Source: JAYRZB01 sp041916675 (GTDB taxonomy: Bacteria > Pseudomonadota > Alphaproteobacteria > Rhizobiales > Devosiaceae). Taken from it: 64,000 bases of DNA. The notes beneath the pieces are model-generated. The model did no database searches, had not been told where the DNA came from, and worked only from the letters and a program-made list of their open reading frames with translations. This document shows, piece by piece, positions 1-7,937 of the stretch. The stretch is from assembly GCA_041916675.1 (NCBI GenBank), contig JAYRZB010000003.1, positions 1 to 64,000 of the forward strand, read 5' to 3'. The number at the start of each line of letters is the position of its first letter. The first letter of the stretch is position 1. A program made the position numbers and the translations under genes.

Positions 1-425
1 TCGTCTCCGTGGACCAATGCCCCCAGACGAGCCAAGACCAAAAGGTCTCCCAAAGTTACATCCGGCTCGAAAGCCACTCGACGAGGCATCCCATGTCTCC
101 GAAGGTGCCTCGTCATTGTGCATTCGGCATCTTGCGAAAGGGTTTAACCCCAAGTTGCCATCAATCGGGACATAGTGATGGTTACAACACCTCTAATGAC
201 GTCGACTCGACATCATCTGACCTGAATTGGCGGCTAACTGCCATCGGAACTCTATTTTTGACCTCGTTCCACCATCGAAAGCCACTGGTTGGTAGTTATC
301 ACCCATCATTCCAGGCGGGAAAGCCTTGATCCCCCATCATAATGGTGGCGATCATGGGCAACGCTGCAGCGACGGCTGTCGGATCAGCGTCCACTCTCCT
401 CTTACCATCCTCGTCCGCAGGGGTA
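1..425. other. Leading stretch with no supported gene
   Basis: I see no credible gene here. The open frames lack ribosome binding sites and do not resemble any protein family. The only structure noted is a short repeated word, TCGAAAGCCACT, near positions 68 and 273. It may be the tail of an upstream element outside the window. Confidence 0.4.
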
Positions 426-456
426 TTGACCTTCCAATGATGGGAAGGTGCAGAAA
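426..456 (+). promoter_or_regulatory. CueR/HmrR-type MerR operator-promoter
   Basis: A TTGACC -35 box (426-431) overlaps the dyad ACCTTCC-(7 nt)-GGAAGGT at 429-449. This arm pair and spacing match the classic copper-responsive CueR/HmrR operator, which lies inside an over-long 19-bp spacer. The -10 position (about 451-456, CAGAAA) is weak. The site precedes the glutaredoxin-MauE and DUF305 genes, which suggests copper induction by a regulator not encoded here. Confidence 0.7.
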
Positions 457-491
457 GGAAGCACGACAGCAATTCGACAAGGAGCAAACCT

Positions 492-1277
492 ATGTCCACC
501 GTGGTGGCCAACGCCGGCAAGAAGGCGGTTATCCATCGTATGGTGATGCCGAGCCACACCTGCCCCTATGGTCTCAAGGCCGTGGATCTGCTGAAGCGGT
601 CCGGTTACGAGGTCGAGGATCACCACCTCACCACCCGCGAAGAAACCGACGCATTCAAGACCGAGCACGACGTCAAGACGACACCTCAGGTGTTCGTCGA
701 TGGCAGGCGGATCGGCGGCTACGACGACACGCGACGTTTTCTGGGCAAGACGGTCGTGGATCCCAAGGCGACCACCTACCGCCCGGTTGCGGTGCTGTTC
801 GCCATGACCGCCCTCACCGCCATGGCAGCGAGCTTTGCGGTGAGCGGCAACCCTCTCACCCTCCGGGCGCTAGAATGGTTCATCAGCTTCTCGATGGTGG
901 TCCTGGCGCTGCTCAAGCTCCAGAACGTCGAGACCTTCGCGACCATGTTCCTGAACTACGACCTGCTGGCCAAGCGCTGGGTGCCCTACAGCTACATATA
1001 TCCCTATGCCGAAGGTCTTGCGGGCATCCTGATGGTGGCCGGAGCGCTGACCTGGCTTTCGGTGCCCGTTGCCCTCTTCATCGGGACGGTCGGGGCCGTT
1101 TCAGTGTTCAAGGCCGTCTACATCGACAGGCGGGAGCTCAAGTGCGCCTGCGTTGGTGGGTCGAGCAACGTGCCTCTCGGGTTCGTTTCGCTCACCGAGA
1201 ACCTAATGATGATCGCAATGGCCGTCTGGATGGGACTTTCCGCTCTCGGGATCATTCCCGCCGGACACGCGATGTGA
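492..1277 (+). CDS. Glutaredoxin-MauE/DoxX fusion membrane protein
   Basis: This 261-residue protein joins two folds. Residues about 10-85 form a glutaredoxin-like domain with the redox site CPYG at 24-27 and a TTPQVFVDG segment that carries the cis-proline. Residues about 90-255 hold roughly four hydrophobic segments and a late cysteine pair (KCACVGG), as in MauE/DoxX-type redox membrane proteins. The start is set by AAGGAG at 479-484, seven bases before the ATG. It is the first gene behind a copper-type MerR operator and is followed after 41 bp by a DUF305 protein. A role in thiol transfer across the membrane under metal stress is inferred. The domain calls are firm and the function is not. 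Confidence 0.8.
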   Translation: MSTVVANAGKKAVIHRMVMPSHTCPYGLKAVDLLKRSGYEVEDHHLTTREETDAFKTEHDVKTTPQVFVDGRRIGGYDDTRRFLGKTVVDPKATTYRPVAVLFAMTALTAMAASFAVSGNPLTLRALEWFISFSMVVLALLKLQNVETFATMFLNYDLLAKRWVPYSYIYPYAEGLAGILMVAGALTWLSVPVALFIGTVGAVSVFKAVYIDRRELKCACVGGSSNVPLGFVSLTENLMMIAMAVWMGLSALGIIPAGHAM

Positions 1278-1318
1278 CCTCACCGCACGCGAACCCCCTT
1301 GGACAACGGAGACAAACG

Positions 1319-1771
1319 ATGAAGCACACCATTATCGCCCTTGCCGTCTTCGGCATGTCGACATTGCCGTCATTGGCGCAGGATGCACATGCCGGTCACG
1401 GCACCGCTGCCGCACCTGTCGACATGCCATCGGTGGCCCAATTGCCCGAGATCTGCCTGTCCGCGGAAGCTCCTGCATCGGCACCGATGGATATGGATCA
1501 CGAGATGGACCAGCCACATTCTGACCTGATGGCGGGAATGGACGAGAACAACCGGCTGATGATGCAGGCAGGCATGGTCGAGGACCTCGACGTGGCATTC
1601 GTCTGCGCCATGATCCCGCACCACCAGAGCGCCATCAACATGGCCAAGGCCGAGCTTGAACATGGCGACAATGCCTGGGCCAAGGAGATGGCGCAGAAGA
1701 TCATCGACGCGCAGGAATCAGAAATTGCCGAAATGCTAGGCTGGCTCTCGGGCGAAGGCGCTTCCGAATAG
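1319..1771 (+). CDS. DUF305 (CopM-like) periplasmic metal-binding protein
   Basis: A 150-residue protein with a cleavable signal peptide (about residues 1-21, ending SLAQ). The mature part begins with His/Met-rich segments (DAHAGHG, MDMDHEMDQPH) that suit copper or silver binding. The second half carries the DUF305 core, with CAMIPHHQSAINMAK and an EMAQKIIDAQ helix. The reading frame is open far upstream, but the signal peptide and the purine-rich GGAGACAAACG leader place the start at this ATG. Family members such as CopM bind copper in the periplasm. The shared copper-type operator upstream supports the same job here, probably in one transcript with the preceding gene. Confidence 0.82.
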   Translation: MKHTIIALAVFGMSTLPSLAQDAHAGHGTAAAPVDMPSVAQLPEICLSAEAPASAPMDMDHEMDQPHSDLMAGMDENNRLMMQAGMVEDLDVAFVCAMIPHHQSAINMAKAELEHGDNAWAKEMAQKIIDAQESEIAEMLGWLSGEGASE

Positions 1772-1846
1772 GCTTGTAAAACGATCGTAACGGGTTGATC
1801 GCCATCGAACGCCGCCTCGCGAGGTAGTTGGGTTCGATGGCGGCCA

Positions 1847-2425
1847 TTATGACTCGTCGTCGTTACCGCGGAGCAGGTTCTCAAGGTCCGAGTTCACTGC
1901 CAGGAACGCGCCATCTTCCAAGCGATCAAGCGTCAGGAGCCCGGCGCGTTCGAAGATGATCCAGATCCGGCGTTCCGCCCGGGAGAGCCAAAGCTGTATG
2001 GACAGCAAACGCCTGCTCATGAATCGGCAGTCTTCCCCGTCCAAGTCGCCGGGCCACACCCCTTCATGGAACAGGCGGTGTATGAAGTAGTCGCGCTTGT
2101 CCTTGATCCACTTCAGGTAGCTGACGTCCTCCGCCGCGATCCCGTGTTTTTCGAGCAGCTTGATGAGGGACCCCAAGGTAGAACCTTGAAGCGTGGCCCA
2201 TTTTGCCACGAACCTGTCCCACCGGTCGGCGTCTTCACCGAGCCTGTGCTGCACCTTGAGCCGGTCGCACATCTGCATGGCGCTGATCAGCATGTCCTCG
2301 AACTTGCCAACTGCCAAATAGGTCCCGGCCATCTCCTGGCAATAAAGAAATCGAGCCACATCGTCCTCCGACATGGCGCCGATGATCTCGAGGAGCTGTT
2401 CCTTCGACAGTTCGGGACGAAACAC
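1847..2425 (-). CDS. Hypothetical helical protein with HEPN-like RX4H motif
   Basis: A 192-residue, mostly alpha-helical protein that I do not recognise as a named family. The segment KRDYFIH places an arginine (111) and histidine (116) four residues apart with an acidic residue after the arginine. This is the pattern of the catalytic R-X4-6-H motif of HEPN ribonucleases, set between predicted helices. No signal peptide or membrane segment is visible. The gene stands alone on the minus strand between the DUF305 gene and the ars operon, so context gives no function. The HEPN reading is inference from one motif and could be chance. Confidence 0.55.
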   Translation of the reverse strand: MFRPELSKEQLLEIIGAMSEDDVARFLYCQEMAGTYLAVGKFEDMLISAMQMCDRLKVQHRLGEDADRWDRFVAKWATLQGSTLGSLIKLLEKHGIAAEDVSYLKWIKDKRDYFIHRLFHEGVWPGDLDGEDCRFMSRRLLSIQLWLSRAERRIWIIFERAGLLTLDRLEDGAFLAVNSDLENLLRGNDDES

Positions 2426-2621
2426 CGTTGCTACTCCTCCGCGCGTCGGTCCCGCGTATGATCGCGCAAGTAACCTTTAGGCAATACCGGGTCGAGCCAA
2501 CGCCCGTCTGGCATGTTACCAGGTTTGATGCTGCGCGTGGTCATGTCTCATCGCCCCGGCTGTTAGCCGTGGCAGTGCTGAAGCTTCCACGTCCTGCATA
2601 AGACGCGGCAAAAACCTCATC

Positions 2622-2656
2622 TTGACAGCGAATGATAAATCCATAATCTTCGATAT
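2622..2656 (+). promoter_or_regulatory. Probable ars operon promoter abutting arsR
   Basis: A perfect TTGACA (2622-2627) is followed by AT-rich candidate -10 hexamers (CATAAT at 2642, TAATCT at 2644). A transcription start near 2655 would fall almost on the arsR ATG, and no Shine-Dalgarno is visible. The message may therefore be leaderless. The AT-rich run at 2640-2658 is also where an ArsR operator would be expected. Confidence 0.45.
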
Positions 2657-3013
2657 ATGGAATCAACACATGCGATCGAAGTCTTCGCTGCACTGTCGCA
2701 GTCGACCCGTCTGTATACCTTCCGCTTGCTCATGGAACACGAGCCTGAAGGACTGCCGGCAGGGGAAATCGCGCGCCGCCTAGAGGTGCCACAGAACACG
2801 ATGTCGTCGCACCTGGGCGTACTAACCCGTGCCGGCCTGATCGAGTCCGAGCGTCACAGTCGTTCGATCGTTTATCGTGCCGTCGTTGATCGTGTTCGGG
2901 AGATTGCGAGCTTTCTGGTGCAAGACTGCTGCGGTGGTCGACCGGAGCTGTGCGAGCCGCTCGTCGCCGAGTTCACCCCTTGTTGCCCACCGAAGGAGTC
3001 GAGCCATGCCTGA
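2657..3013 (+). CDS. arsR: ArsR-family arsenic-responsive repressor
   Basis: A 118-residue winged-helix protein. Residues about 8-85 form the ArsR/SmtB helix-turn-helix (ARRLEVPQNTMSSHLGVL) with a beta-wing (ERHSRSIVYRAV). Near the C-terminus are cysteine clusters (DCCGG at 93-97 and TPCCPP at 109-114) that could form the As(III) site, in the C-terminal position known for some ArsR types. It is the first gene of the operon and overlaps the next gene by 8 bp. It probably represses its own promoter immediately upstream and releases DNA on binding arsenite or antimonite. Confidence 0.9.
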   Translation: MESTHAIEVFAALSQSTRLYTFRLLMEHEPEGLPAGEIARRLEVPQNTMSSHLGVLTRAGLIESERHSRSIVYRAVVDRVREIASFLVQDCCGGRPELCEPLVAEFTPCCPPKESSHA

Positions 3014-3533
3014 CCGCGTCTACAATGTCCTGTTCCTCTGCACCGGCAATTCCGCCCGCTCGATCTTAGGCGAGGCGATCCTCAACCATGTCGGCCAAGG
3101 CCGTTTTCAGGCATACTCCGCGGGCTCGACGCCCAGGGGGTCGGTTCATCCAATGACGCTGGAGACGTTGACCAAGGTCGGCATTCCCACTCATGGCCTT
3201 CGCTCGAAGGCTTGGGATGAGTTCGCCGCCCCAAATGCACCCAAGATGGATTTCATCTTCACGGTCTGCGACAACGCTGCCGGCGAAGTCTGTCCGATCT
3301 GGCCCGGTCAGCCGATGACCGCCCACTGGGGCATCGAAGACCCCGCCGCGGTTGACGGACCGGAGTTCAAGCAACGTGCCGCCTTCGATGATGCCATGCG
3401 CTATCTGCGCAACCGGATCGGCGCCTTCATCAACCTGCCGATCGCCAGCATCGACCGCATGGCGCTGAACTCGAAGCTTGAATGCATTGGCGCCATGGAC
3501 GGAACGACCACCAAGTCGTCCAAGGTCGCATGA
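3006..3533 (+). CDS. arsC: Arsenate reductase, low-molecular-weight phosphatase (thioredoxin) type
   Basis: A 175-residue protein with the LMW tyrosine phosphatase P-loop CTGNSARS (Cys12, Arg18) directly after the first beta strand. Further on are VCDNAAGEVCPIWPG, which supplies the additional cysteines of thioredoxin-linked ArsC, and HWGIEDPA with the general-acid aspartate. It reduces arsenate to arsenite in the cytoplasm. The ATG at 3006 lies inside the end of arsR; the longer open frame upstream is out of register with any family similarity. This is the first of two unrelated arsenate reductases in the operon. Confidence 0.92.
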   Translation: MPDRVYNVLFLCTGNSARSILGEAILNHVGQGRFQAYSAGSTPRGSVHPMTLETLTKVGIPTHGLRSKAWDEFAAPNAPKMDFIFTVCDNAAGEVCPIWPGQPMTAHWGIEDPAAVDGPEFKQRAAFDDAMRYLRNRIGAFINLPIASIDRMALNSKLECIGAMDGTTTKSSKVA

Positions 3534-3955
3534 TGAGCCCGACCCCCATACCGGGGAACGATCCGAAGTTCCTCGCCGCTCTCACCGAAGCAAGGCTTCC
3601 CACCGACGATGTTGTTGATCCCGATCGATCGTTCTTCAGATTCGAGCAGGACGGTCGACTCCTCGGTTTCGGCGGCTTCGAGCTCTACGGCGAGGACGCC
3701 CTTCTTCGATCCGTTGTCGTGCCGCAGGAAATCCGGGGCACTGGCGCCGGGCGTACAGTAGCCGAGGGCATGCTTCGTGAAATCTCCAATGCCGGCGGCA
3801 AGCGAGCGTACCTGCTGACCACCACGGCAGCCGACTTCTTCAAGCATCTTGGCTTCGAGGTCATCGACCGTGAGGACGCACCTTCCGCGATCCTCAGGAC
3901 GCGCCAAGCCTCTTCCATCTGCTCATCCGCACCGATGCTGTTCCGCGCCATCTAG
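3530..3955 (+). CDS. arsN2: ArsN2-type GNAT acetyltransferase
   Basis: A 141-residue GNAT-fold protein. The segment LLRSVVVPQEIRGTGAGRTVAEGML has the acetyl-CoA binding motif A pattern (Q-x-x-R-G-x-G-x-G), followed by YLLTTTAADFFKHLGFEVI, the usual GNAT C-terminal motif. Its ATG overlaps the arsC stop codon by four bases, which implies translational coupling. ArsN-type proteins in ars operons acetylate organoarsenicals or related toxins. The exact substrate of ArsN2 is unsettled, so only the acetyltransferase activity is assigned with confidence. Confidence 0.85.
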   Translation: MMSPTPIPGNDPKFLAALTEARLPTDDVVDPDRSFFRFEQDGRLLGFGGFELYGEDALLRSVVVPQEIRGTGAGRTVAEGMLREISNAGGKRAYLLTTTAADFFKHLGFEVIDREDAPSAILRTRQASSICSSAPMLFRAI

Positions 3956-3962
3956 GTTCCCC

Positions 3963-5024
3963 ATGTCCATTTTCGAACGCTACCTGACCTTGTGGGTCGC
4001 CATCTGCATCGTCGTCGGCATTGCTGCCGGCCACTTCTTCCCTGCTGTTTTCCAAAGCCTGGGCTCCTTCGAATACGCCCAGGTCAACATACCCATGGCG
4101 GTCCTCATCTGGCTGATGATCATCCCCATGCTCGTCCGCATCGACTTCATGAGCCTTCGGCAGGTGGGCGCATACTGGCGCGGCATCGGCGTCACCGTCT
4201 TCATCAACTGGGCAATCAAGCCGTTCTCAATGGCCCTTCTAGGCTGGCTCTTCATCGGCGGGCTGTTCCGACCACTGCTGCCGGAGACGCAGATCGACAG
4301 CTATGTCGCGGGCCTCATCATCCTGGCCGCAGCGCCGTGCACCGCCATGGTGTTCGTCTGGTCAAACCTGGTCCGGGGCGAACCCCACTTCACCCTGAGC
4401 CAAGTCGCCCTCAACGACGCCATCATGGTCGTCGCCTTTGCGCCGATCGTCGGCCTGCTGCTCGGCCTTTCTGCCATCACCGTTCCCTGGGGCACACTGC
4501 TGCTCTCAGTCGGGCTCTACATCGTCGTGCCGGTGATTGCTGCGCAGCTCTATCGCAGGTGGCTGCTTGCCAATGGCGGCATCGACGCCATGAACAAGGT
4601 GCTGGCCGTCCTGCAGCCGATCTCGATCGCCGCGCTGCTGCTGACCCTCGTCATGCTCTTCGGCCTCCAGGGCGAGCAGATCATCGCCCAGCCCACGGTT
4701 ATCCTGCTGCTGGCCGTGCCCATCCTGATCCAGGTCTACCTCAACTCGGGCTTGGCTTACTTCCTGAACAGGGTCTCCGGGGAGCAGCACTGCGTCGCCG
4801 GGCCCTCGGCACTGATTGGCGCTTCCAACTTCTTCGAACTCGCGGTTGCGGCTGCCATTGCCCTCTTCGGCTTCAACTCCGGGGCCGCGTTGGCCACCGT
4901 GGTCGGCGTGCTGGTCGAAGTGCCGGTCATGCTGTCGGTGGTCTGGATCGTGAACCGTAGCAAGGGCTGGTACGAGCGCGGCGCAGCCGTTCGACACAAC
5001 ACAGAAACGAGGGCCGCCGAATGA
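3963..5024 (+). CDS. acr3: Acr3-type arsenite efflux permease
   Basis: A 353-residue integral membrane protein with about ten hydrophobic segments, typical of the Acr3 (BART) family. The conserved cysteine of the fourth segment, in AAPCTAMVFVWSNL (Cys126), is the residue needed for As(III) transport in studied Acr3 proteins. The later GPSALIGASNFFELAVA segment is also characteristic. The start at 3963 is chosen because it begins with the normal Acr3 N-terminus and lies just after arsN2; the open frame upstream overlaps arsN2. It expels the arsenite made by both arsenate reductases and overlaps the next gene by four bases. Confidence 0.93.
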   Translation: MSIFERYLTLWVAICIVVGIAAGHFFPAVFQSLGSFEYAQVNIPMAVLIWLMIIPMLVRIDFMSLRQVGAYWRGIGVTVFINWAIKPFSMALLGWLFIGGLFRPLLPETQIDSYVAGLIILAAAPCTAMVFVWSNLVRGEPHFTLSQVALNDAIMVVAFAPIVGLLLGLSAITVPWGTLLLSVGLYIVVPVIAAQLYRRWLLANGGIDAMNKVLAVLQPISIAALLLTLVMLFGLQGEQIIAQPTVILLLAVPILIQVYLNSGLAYFLNRVSGEQHCVAGPSALIGASNFFELAVAAAIALFGFNSGAALATVVGVLVEVPVMLSVVWIVNRSKGWYERGAAVRHNTETRAAE

Positions 5025-5443
5025 GCGTCACCATCTACCACAACCCCGATTGCGGCACGTCCCGCAACACCTTGGCCATGATCCGTCAAAGCGGCGTCGA
5101 AGCGACGGTGATCGAATACCTCAAGACGCCGCCAAGCCGCGATCGCATCTTGGAACTGGTCTCCGCCGCCGGCATCAGCCTGCGTGATGCCCTCCGCAAG
5201 AAGGATACCCCGTACGAGGAACTGGGCTTGGGTGACCCGGCCAAGACCGACGAGGACCTGCTCGAAGCCATAGAAGCGCAGCCGATCCTGCTCAACCGTC
5301 CGTTCGTGGAGACCCCGGTGGGCACCCGCCTCTGCCGGCCATCCGAAGTCGTGCTCGATATCCTCGAGAACCCCGATATCGGGCCGTTCACCAAGGAGGA
5401 CGGCGAGGTCATCATCGATGCCGAAGGGAAGCGGCTTGTCTAA
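5021..5443 (+). CDS. arsC: Arsenate reductase, glutaredoxin-dependent type
   Basis: A 140-residue ArsC/Spx-fold protein beginning MSVTIYHNPDCGTSRNTL, with the catalytic cysteine at residue 11 in the CGTSRN loop. The later RPFVETPVGTRLCRPSE region carries the conserved arginines that bind arsenate. It uses glutathione and glutaredoxin, unlike the LMW-phosphatase ArsC three genes upstream, so the operon can draw reducing power from two thiol systems. It starts inside the acr3 stop (ATGA overlap) and runs into the start of arsH. Confidence 0.93.
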   Translation: MSVTIYHNPDCGTSRNTLAMIRQSGVEATVIEYLKTPPSRDRILELVSAAGISLRDALRKKDTPYEELGLGDPAKTDEDLLEAIEAQPILLNRPFVETPVGTRLCRPSEVVLDILENPDIGPFTKEDGEVIIDAEGKRLV

Positions 5444-6143
5444 CTTGCCCAACGTCCTGCCTGCAGCCTTCCAGGTTCCCGACTTCGGCCAGCTCGTCGC
5501 TCCTGCCCTCGACCACAGACCACGCATTCTGATGCTCTACGGGTCGCTACGGGAACGCTCCTACAGCCGATTCCTGACCCTGGAAGCCGCACGCCTCCTT
5601 GAGGCATTCGGTGCCGAAGTCCGGATCTTCCACGCAAATGGCCTACCGCTGCCCAACGATGCTCCAGATACCCACCCCAAGGTGCAGGAACTCCGCGAGA
5701 TGATGCTGTGGTCGGAAGGCCAGGTTTGGACATCGCCGGAACGTCATGGCGCGATGAGCGCGGTGTTGAAGTCGCAGATCGACTGGATACCGCTCCCTGG
5801 CGGTGCCATCCGACCTACGCAGGGTCGAACTCTGGCGGTCATGCAGGTGTCGGGTGGCTCCCAGTCCTTCAACGCCGTCAACCAAATGCGCATTCTCGGA
5901 CGCTGGATGCGGATGGTGACCATCCCCAACCAGTCCTCGGTCGCAAAGGCCTTCTAAGAGTTCGATGAGGACGGTCGCATGAAACCGTCATCCTACTACG
6001 ATAGGGTCATCGACGTTATGGAGGAGCTGGTGAAGTTCACGCTGATCAACCGCGGCGTATCCGGCTACCTGACCTCCCGCTATAGCGATCGCAAGGAAGC
6101 GGCAGCCAAGCTCGAGGAGCGGGTCGGCCTCAAGTCGATCTAG
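5418..6143 (+). pseudogene. arsH: arsH, NADPH-dependent FMN reductase, interrupted by an in-frame ochre codon
   Basis: The reading frame gives a normal ArsH N-terminus (LPNVLPAAFQVPDFGQL), the flavodoxin-like MLYGSLRERSYSR phosphate loop and the WTSPERHGAMSAVLKSQIDW segment. It then hits TAA at 5955-5957 after SSVAKAF. Past the stop the same frame continues with EFDEDGRMKPSSYYDR and EELVKFTLINRGVSGYLT, ending at TAG 6141-6143, which is exactly the usual ArsH C-terminus. A single C-to-T change (CAA to TAA, Gln to stop) would explain it. The likely start is TTG 5436 or ATG 5418. ArsH oxidises trivalent organoarsenicals. The shortened 179-residue form loses its C-terminal helices and is probably inactive unless the stop is read through. 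Confidence 0.85.
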
Positions 6144-6149
6144 GATACG

Positions 6150-7370
6150 ATGGCCGATACCCAATCCAACGCCGGCGCCATCTGGGCTCTCGGCATCACC
6201 CAGATTATTGGGTATGGCACCCTCTATTACAGCTTCAGCATTCTTGCCCCGAACGTCGCCGGCGACCTGCAGGTGCCAGTGGAGTGGATCTACGGCTGCA
6301 TCTCCCTCGCACTGCTCGCCGGTGGGCTCGTCTCGCCATGGGCGGGCGGGCTGGCAGATCGGGTCGGTGCCGGCAAGGTCATGTCGATCGGCTCGATCGG
6401 TGCCGCTGCGGCGCTTGCGACTTGCGGGCTGGCAGGGAGCGCCATGGCCTTCCTGGCTGGCGTGATCCTCGTCGAACTTGCGTCGGCCTTCGTGCTCTAT
6501 TCCACCGCGTTCGCATTCCTCGCCCAGACGACGGGCTCACGCGCGCAGCGCAGCATCACCTACCTGACCCTCATCGCCGGCTTTGCCTCGACGATCTTCT
6601 GGCCACTGACCACTTGGCTGCTGCAAGCCACGGACTGGCACCAGGTCTACTTCCTCTTCGCCGGCCTGAACCTCGCCGTCTGCCTCCCGCTGCACCTGTG
6701 GCTATCCCGCTTCGCACGGATCGCAGCGGGTCGTCCGCCCGAAACGGTCGCTGCCCCGATGCCGATATCGGTCGAGAACGGAAACCTCGTGTTCGTCCTC
6801 ATCGTCCTCGGTTTCTCGCTGGCCGGCTTCGTTTCGGCGGCGACATTGTTCCATATGGTGCCCATGCTTGGCCTGCTGGGGCTGGGCACAGCCGGCGTGT
6901 GGGTCGCCTCGCTGCTCGGTCCTGCCCAGGTGGCAAGTCGATTGATCAACATGGCCTTCGGCCAGAACCTTCCTGCTACGGTCTTGGCAGTGGTCTCGGC
7001 AGTCACAATGCCGCTGGCGTTGGGTGCGTTAGCGCTATCCGCCCCCTCAACTACTGGCGCCATTGCCTTCGCGGTGGTTTTCGGTATCGGCAGCGGGCTC
7101 TTCAGCATCGTCTCCGGGACGCTGCCATTGGCGATCTTCGGCAAGGCAGGTTTCGGGAAACGGCTGGGCTGGATCGGCATGGGAAGGCTGGGACTTTCCG
7201 CATTGGCGCCATTTGCCTTGTCGGTCGCTCTCGGCACGATCGGGCCGAAGCCATCGATCTGGGTCTTGGCAGGCGCCGGCACCTGTTGCGTCGCAGTGTT
7301 TGCGGAAGTCTGGCGTCGCTGTCCTTCGTCAAGATCAGCGATGCCGGCCCGTAATGGGGCGCAGAGCTGA
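6150..7370 (+). CDS. arsK: Major facilitator superfamily efflux protein, ArsK-like
   Basis: A 406-residue MFS protein with about twelve hydrophobic segments in two halves. It starts MADTQSNAGAIWALGITQIIGYGTLYYSFS and has the loop 2-3 signature GGLADRVGAGKV. It is the last gene of the ars operon, six bases after the arsH frame ends. MFS proteins in this position in alphaproteobacterial ars operons include ArsK, which exports trivalent arsenicals and antimonite, and the N-terminus fits that type. ArsK rather than another ars-linked MFS is inferred. Loss of arsH immediately upstream could lower its translation by polarity. Confidence 0.75.
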   Translation: MADTQSNAGAIWALGITQIIGYGTLYYSFSILAPNVAGDLQVPVEWIYGCISLALLAGGLVSPWAGGLADRVGAGKVMSIGSIGAAAALATCGLAGSAMAFLAGVILVELASAFVLYSTAFAFLAQTTGSRAQRSITYLTLIAGFASTIFWPLTTWLLQATDWHQVYFLFAGLNLAVCLPLHLWLSRFARIAAGRPPETVAAPMPISVENGNLVFVLIVLGFSLAGFVSAATLFHMVPMLGLLGLGTAGVWVASLLGPAQVASRLINMAFGQNLPATVLAVVSAVTMPLALGALALSAPSTTGAIAFAVVFGIGSGLFSIVSGTLPLAIFGKAGFGKRLGWIGMGRLGLSALAPFALSVALGTIGPKPSIWVLAGAGTCCVAVFAEVWRRCPSSRSAMPARNGAQS

Positions 7371-7501
7371 GGTCGTCCCGGGGCAGTAGTCGGAGTAACA
7401 TCCACGGCCAAGCTCGAGCTCATCAAACTCCGCGAGTTATACGAAAATGGAATAGTTTCGCCAGCCTATGCTGTCTCGAATGACCGGTTGGCGCCAACGT
7501 T
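7371..7501 (+). other. In-frame downstream extension of the MFS frame, possible SHOCT-like remnant
   Basis: After the TGA that ends the MFS gene, the same frame stays open for about 44 codons and includes LELIKLRELYENGIVS, which resembles a short SHOCT-type helix pair (L-x-x-L-x-x-L-x-x-x-G-I). There is no start codon or ribosome site for it. It may be a gene remnant or chance. Confidence 0.2.
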
Positions 7502-7552
7502 CGTGCAACGATGACCACACAGGGTGGTTAGCCTCCACTCATGGAGGCTGAA

Positions 7553-7831
7553 ATGGCTAACGACAAGAAGAACGAAGACACAAAATTTAATCCAGAATGG
7601 AAAGACCTAGAGCCTGGCAGTGATGCGGACGCGACCCCAGTACCAGAGGTGGGGAAGACGCCGCCCGATCCAAACAAGAAGCAGTTAGTCCTGCTGCCGA
7701 CTGCGACCGACCCCATTGCGGCCATTGGGGCGCTGTGCCCGAGGTCCCGAAAGCTGCCGTCAGCGGTGTTTCGTCACCGACATTTCGTCGGATCAATGAC
7801 CAGTCTCGCTATCGACGACGACCCTAGATAG
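7553..7831 (+). CDS. Small hydrophilic hypothetical protein
   Basis: A 92-residue product beginning MANDKKNEDTKFNPEW. The first half is charged and proline-rich with no fold that I recognise; the last third looks less protein-like. ATG 7553 is preferred over ATG 7541 because GGAGG (7543-7547) lies five bases upstream of it. That ribosome site is also one arm of a perfect 7-bp hairpin (AGCCTCC / GGAGGCT, 7530-7549), which could limit translation. Whether it is expressed is uncertain. Confidence 0.4.
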   Translation: MANDKKNEDTKFNPEWKDLEPGSDADATPVPEVGKTPPDPNKKQLVLLPTATDPIAAIGALCPRSRKLPSAVFRHRHFVGSMTSLAIDDDPR

Positions 7832-7937
7832 CCCTGTTCGGGCGCTGTGAAACTTAAGCGACTTCGGCGGTTTGCATAGCGTGGGCCTTGCTAAGACGTA
7901 GGAACATGGCGGCACTCGTATAGGCGTGGCCGCCCTG

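Noticed and set aside
9..329. Open frame near the left edge
   Set aside because: No ribosome site, odd composition and no family similarity; judged chance.
326..1318. Long upstream extension of the DUF305 frame
   Set aside because: It is the shadow of the glutaredoxin-MauE gene; the real start with its signal peptide is at 1319.
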